Shown here: positions 10,815-12,840 of the stretch, piece by piece
How positions within the stretch are numbered: the stretch's first letter is position 1
Layout of the letters: each line of letters starts with the position of its first letter
Assembly (NCBI GenBank): GCA_947623215.1
Contig: CANQGN010000028.1
Coordinates: forward strand, 1 to 12,840
DNA length: 12,840 bases
Direction: 5' to 3'
From: an uncultured Clostridia bacterium
Lineage (GTDB): Bacteria > Bacillota > Clostridia > Oscillospirales > Acutalibacteraceae
Program-made: the position numbers and the translations under genes
The notes under the pieces: generated by a model
Told to the model about the DNA's origin: nothing
Database searches by the model: none
What the model saw: the letters and a program-made list of their open reading frames with translations, nothing else

Positions 10815-12840
10815 ATGTCAACCAAACCGAAAACCGACGCGCCGCGCACCGCGGTAACCGACGCCTACGCCATTCACGACGACCGGGGCCTTATTTACAA
10901 TCCCCTGTCGCGCAACGCACCCTTCCGCTCGTTTGAAGGGGTGCCCCGCTACACCGGCACGCTGACCACCGAAAACGGCAACCGTATTTCGTTCAGTATG
11001 CCCACCGCCTGCACCGCCTACGACCTGATTCCCATTGACTATCGGTTCGAGCAGGCCAGCTGCTTTGAGAGCATTCATCTGCTCGCCACCGCGCTGGAAG
11101 ACAAAGACCGCAAAAAGGGGCAGGAATTTTACAGCAACATTTTGCCCGGCAAGGTAGACGTGGCCTTTGACTTTTTGGGCTACGTAACGGCCGAAAACCA
11201 CCCGGAGCGCCGCGCCCGCCACCACGGCAATTTTGAGGGCGACCGCATGGCGACCCAGTACCCCATGTACGATACCGCCGCGCTCACCCGCAGCAGCGTA
11301 ATGAAAAAGGCAGATTATTTTTGGCTGAAATTCCATTACCGCAACGTGGGCGACACCATTTTAAGCGTAAACGGCAACGGCACCTTTTGTTTTGAGCCCA
11401 TTTTAGAAAAGAAAAACGAAGCGGGCGAATGGGTGCGCTACCGCGAGCAGAACAACCTGTTTATTCGTCTACTGGACGATTGCTACCCCGGCGAGGAAGG
11501 CGACTTTTTTGTAAGCTTTGACCATGCCGAAAACGTGCCGGTGGGCGAGTACCGGGTGGCGCTGCGGTGCCTGGTGCGCAACGAAACGTATAATCCCGAA
11601 AACTTTACCCGCAACATTTGGGCGGGCGTACCCTATGAAACCGCCTATTTTTGCTTTACCATTGAAGAGGAGTTTCGAGCGGTAGAACCCGCTCCCCTTA
11701 CCGTTACCTACAAACCGGCGGTCGAGCGCAACACCTGGCTGCACACCTATGAGGAGTTTTTAACTTCGTTTGACAGCTGGCATTCCCCCTTTGACATTCA
11801 CCCCGAGCGCGACGGCGTGCACCGCCTGTACGTGCAAACCGCCCCCTGGACGAATTGCATTACCGTAAAGCTGCTCAGCGGCAACAGCATGAACCAGGCG
11901 GCCGTTACCATTCCGGTAGAGGTAGAAAGCGACTCCATTACCGTAAAGCTCGACCGCGAGCACTTAAACTACATTATTAACGACAAGGGCGAGCGCGAAC
12001 CGGCGGTCATTGCCCAGTCGATGTGCGACATGCGCGTACACGTGGCGCTGGGGCCGGAGGCCGACCAGACCCTGCTCAATGAACTGCTGGATATGCAGCA
12101 GGCGGGCGTGAACTTAATTTCTACCACCGCCGCTTTTGAAACCCTTACGAGCGACGACCCCAATTTGTTTAACCACAATACCGACGCCCACTGGTTTATG
12201 TGCGACGCCATTAAGCAGCTGGGAATGCGGCTGGAGGGGTGGATTACCTACCCCTACGAGTCGCCCGCCAACGTGGCCAAAGCGGCCTGGATTACCGGCG
12301 ACCGCAAGCGCTACGACCCCGCGCAGGTGCATTCGGTAGACGACCCCATTCTGGTAGACGCCAACACGGTAAAAACCGGCTACCAGTTCCGCCGCTGGGG
12401 CGACAACTACTTTACCATGGGCGACGGAAAGGTGCTGGTAGTGGCGGAGGATACCCGCGGCTGGCACCGGGTAGACATTCAAAACCGGCATCATCTCTCG
12501 AATGAAATGAAGGCCGGCTTTAGCGCTTGGCTAAAAGAAAAATACAAGACCATTGAGCAGTTAAACGACTACTGGGGCACCGCCTACGAGAGCTTTGAGG
12601 CCATTGACCCGGAGGCGGGCACCTTCTTAGACCACCACGAGCCGAGCTATCTTTCTGAAGACGCCGCTTTTCCGGAGTGGAGCCGCCCGCTGGAGGATTT
12701 AGACGTTTACCGCACCCTTTCGCGTATGGACAATTACCGCCGGGTACGCGACGGCAACCGCGATTTGTTTGACGGTACCATTGGCATTCGTACCGAGGGT
12801 GGCAACTGGACCTCCTTTGTGCCCTACGTTACCGGCAACC
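10815..12840 (+). CDS. Large GH42-like (clan A) glycoside hydrolase, 3' end outside window
   Basis: At least 675 residues with no stop to the window end. ATG 10815 has AGGGGGA (10801-10807) about 7 bases upstream. There is no signal peptide (MSTKPKTDAPRTA), so it is probably cytoplasmic. Residues 1 to about 400 look like beta-rich accessory domains that I do not recognise. A TIM-barrel-like region starts near DMRVHVALGPEADQTLLNELLDMQQAGVNL (about 405). The segment AGFSAWLKEKYKTIEQLNDYWGTAYESFEAI (Trp587 in YWGTA) closely resembles the conserved stretch of GH42 beta-galactosidases that follows the acid/base Asn-Glu. The usual NE pair is not obvious there: VVAEDTRGW (Glu545) or SNEM (Glu564) are candidates. 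The nucleophile region lies past the window. Substrate is unknown; a galactoside or another glycan oligomer is plausible. Own promoter and structured leader. Confidence 0.6.
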   Translation, partial: MSTKPKTDAPRTAVTDAYAIHDDRGLIYNPLSRNAPFRSFEGVPRYTGTLTTENGNRISFSMPTACTAYDLIPIDYRFEQASCFESIHLLATALEDKDRKKGQEFYSNILPGKVDVAFDFLGYVTAENHPERRARHHGNFEGDRMATQYPMYDTAALTRSSVMKKADYFWLKFHYRNVGDTILSVNGNGTFCFEPILEKKNEAGEWVRYREQNNLFIRLLDDCYPGEEGDFFVSFDHAENVPVGEYRVALRCLVRNETYNPENFTRNIWAGVPYETAYFCFTIEEEFRAVEPAPLTVTYKPAVERNTWLHTYEEFLTSFDSWHSPFDIHPERDGVHRLYVQTAPWTNCITVKLLSGNSMNQAAVTIPVEVESDSITVKLDREHLNYIINDKGEREPAVIAQSMCDMRVHVALGPEADQTLLNELLDMQQAGVNLISTTAAFETLTSDDPNLFNHNTDAHWFMCDAIKQLGMRLEGWITYPYESPANVAKAAWITGDRKRYDPAQVHSVDDPILVDANTVKTGYQFRRWGDNYFTMGDGKVLVVAEDTRGWHRVDIQNRHHLSNEMKAGFSAWLKEKYKTIEQLNDYWGTAYESFEAIDPEAGTFLDHHEPSYLSEDAAFPEWSRPLEDLDVYRTLSRMDNYRRVRDGNRDLFDGTIGIRTEGGNWTSFVPYVTGN

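Overview
The window looks like a chromosomal segment from a GC-rich, Gram-positive gut-type Clostridia, most likely an uncultured member of the Oscillospiraceae/Ruminococcaceae. Supporting signs are strong AGGAGG-type ribosome binding sites, a perfect HrcA/CIRCE operator, a secreted dockerin protein, a TatD-associated radical SAM protein, an ECF vitamin transporter and a MocR/PdxR regulator. The assignment is inference from gene content; no rRNA or tRNA is present to confirm it. No insertion sequence, prophage or CRISPR array was seen.

Layout. 1-384 is the 3' end of a YigZ/IMPACT gene (+). A 316-base structured non-coding gap follows, then an alkaline-phosphatase-superfamily phosphodiesterase (701-1480, +), which converges on a penicillin-binding transpeptidase (1505-3106, -). 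Upstream of the transpeptidase, on the other strand, is a CIRCE-controlled small heat shock gene (3405-3860, +) with a good terminator. Next is a secreted dockerin protein (3997-5289, +). Its promoter has nine C residues between the -35 and -10 boxes, which suggests phase variation. It also ends in a good terminator.

5290-5673 is non-coding and rich in inverted repeats, ending in a run of about four CATCAT-linked mini-hairpins. This run abuts the 3' end of a MocR/PdxR-type regulator (5674-6774, -) that lacks roughly the last 90-110 residues usual for its family. The regulator is divergent from a three-gene set with 4-base ATGA overlaps: pyridoxine/pyridoxamine kinase, ECF S component and TatD-associated radical SAM protein (6871-8878, +). 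The shared 96-base intergenic region carries three ATCTGGTA-type half sites. Together this reads as a vitamin B6 salvage unit, with uptake by the S component, trapping by phosphorylation and control by a PLP-sensing regulator, plus an unexplained radical SAM enzyme.

Between the radical SAM gene and a convergent Maf gene (9118-9723, -) lies a compact block of three consecutive hairpins (8943-9066) that may be a structured RNA or a dispersed repeat. Maf is divergent from an RluA-type pseudouridine synthase (9807-10667, +). The last gene (10815 to the window end, +) is a large, apparently cytoplasmic, GH42-like glycosidase that runs off the window. Its promoter overlaps the end of the pseudouridine synthase gene and its leader can fold into two hairpins, the first of which is an inverted copy of a sequence at the end of the YigZ gene.
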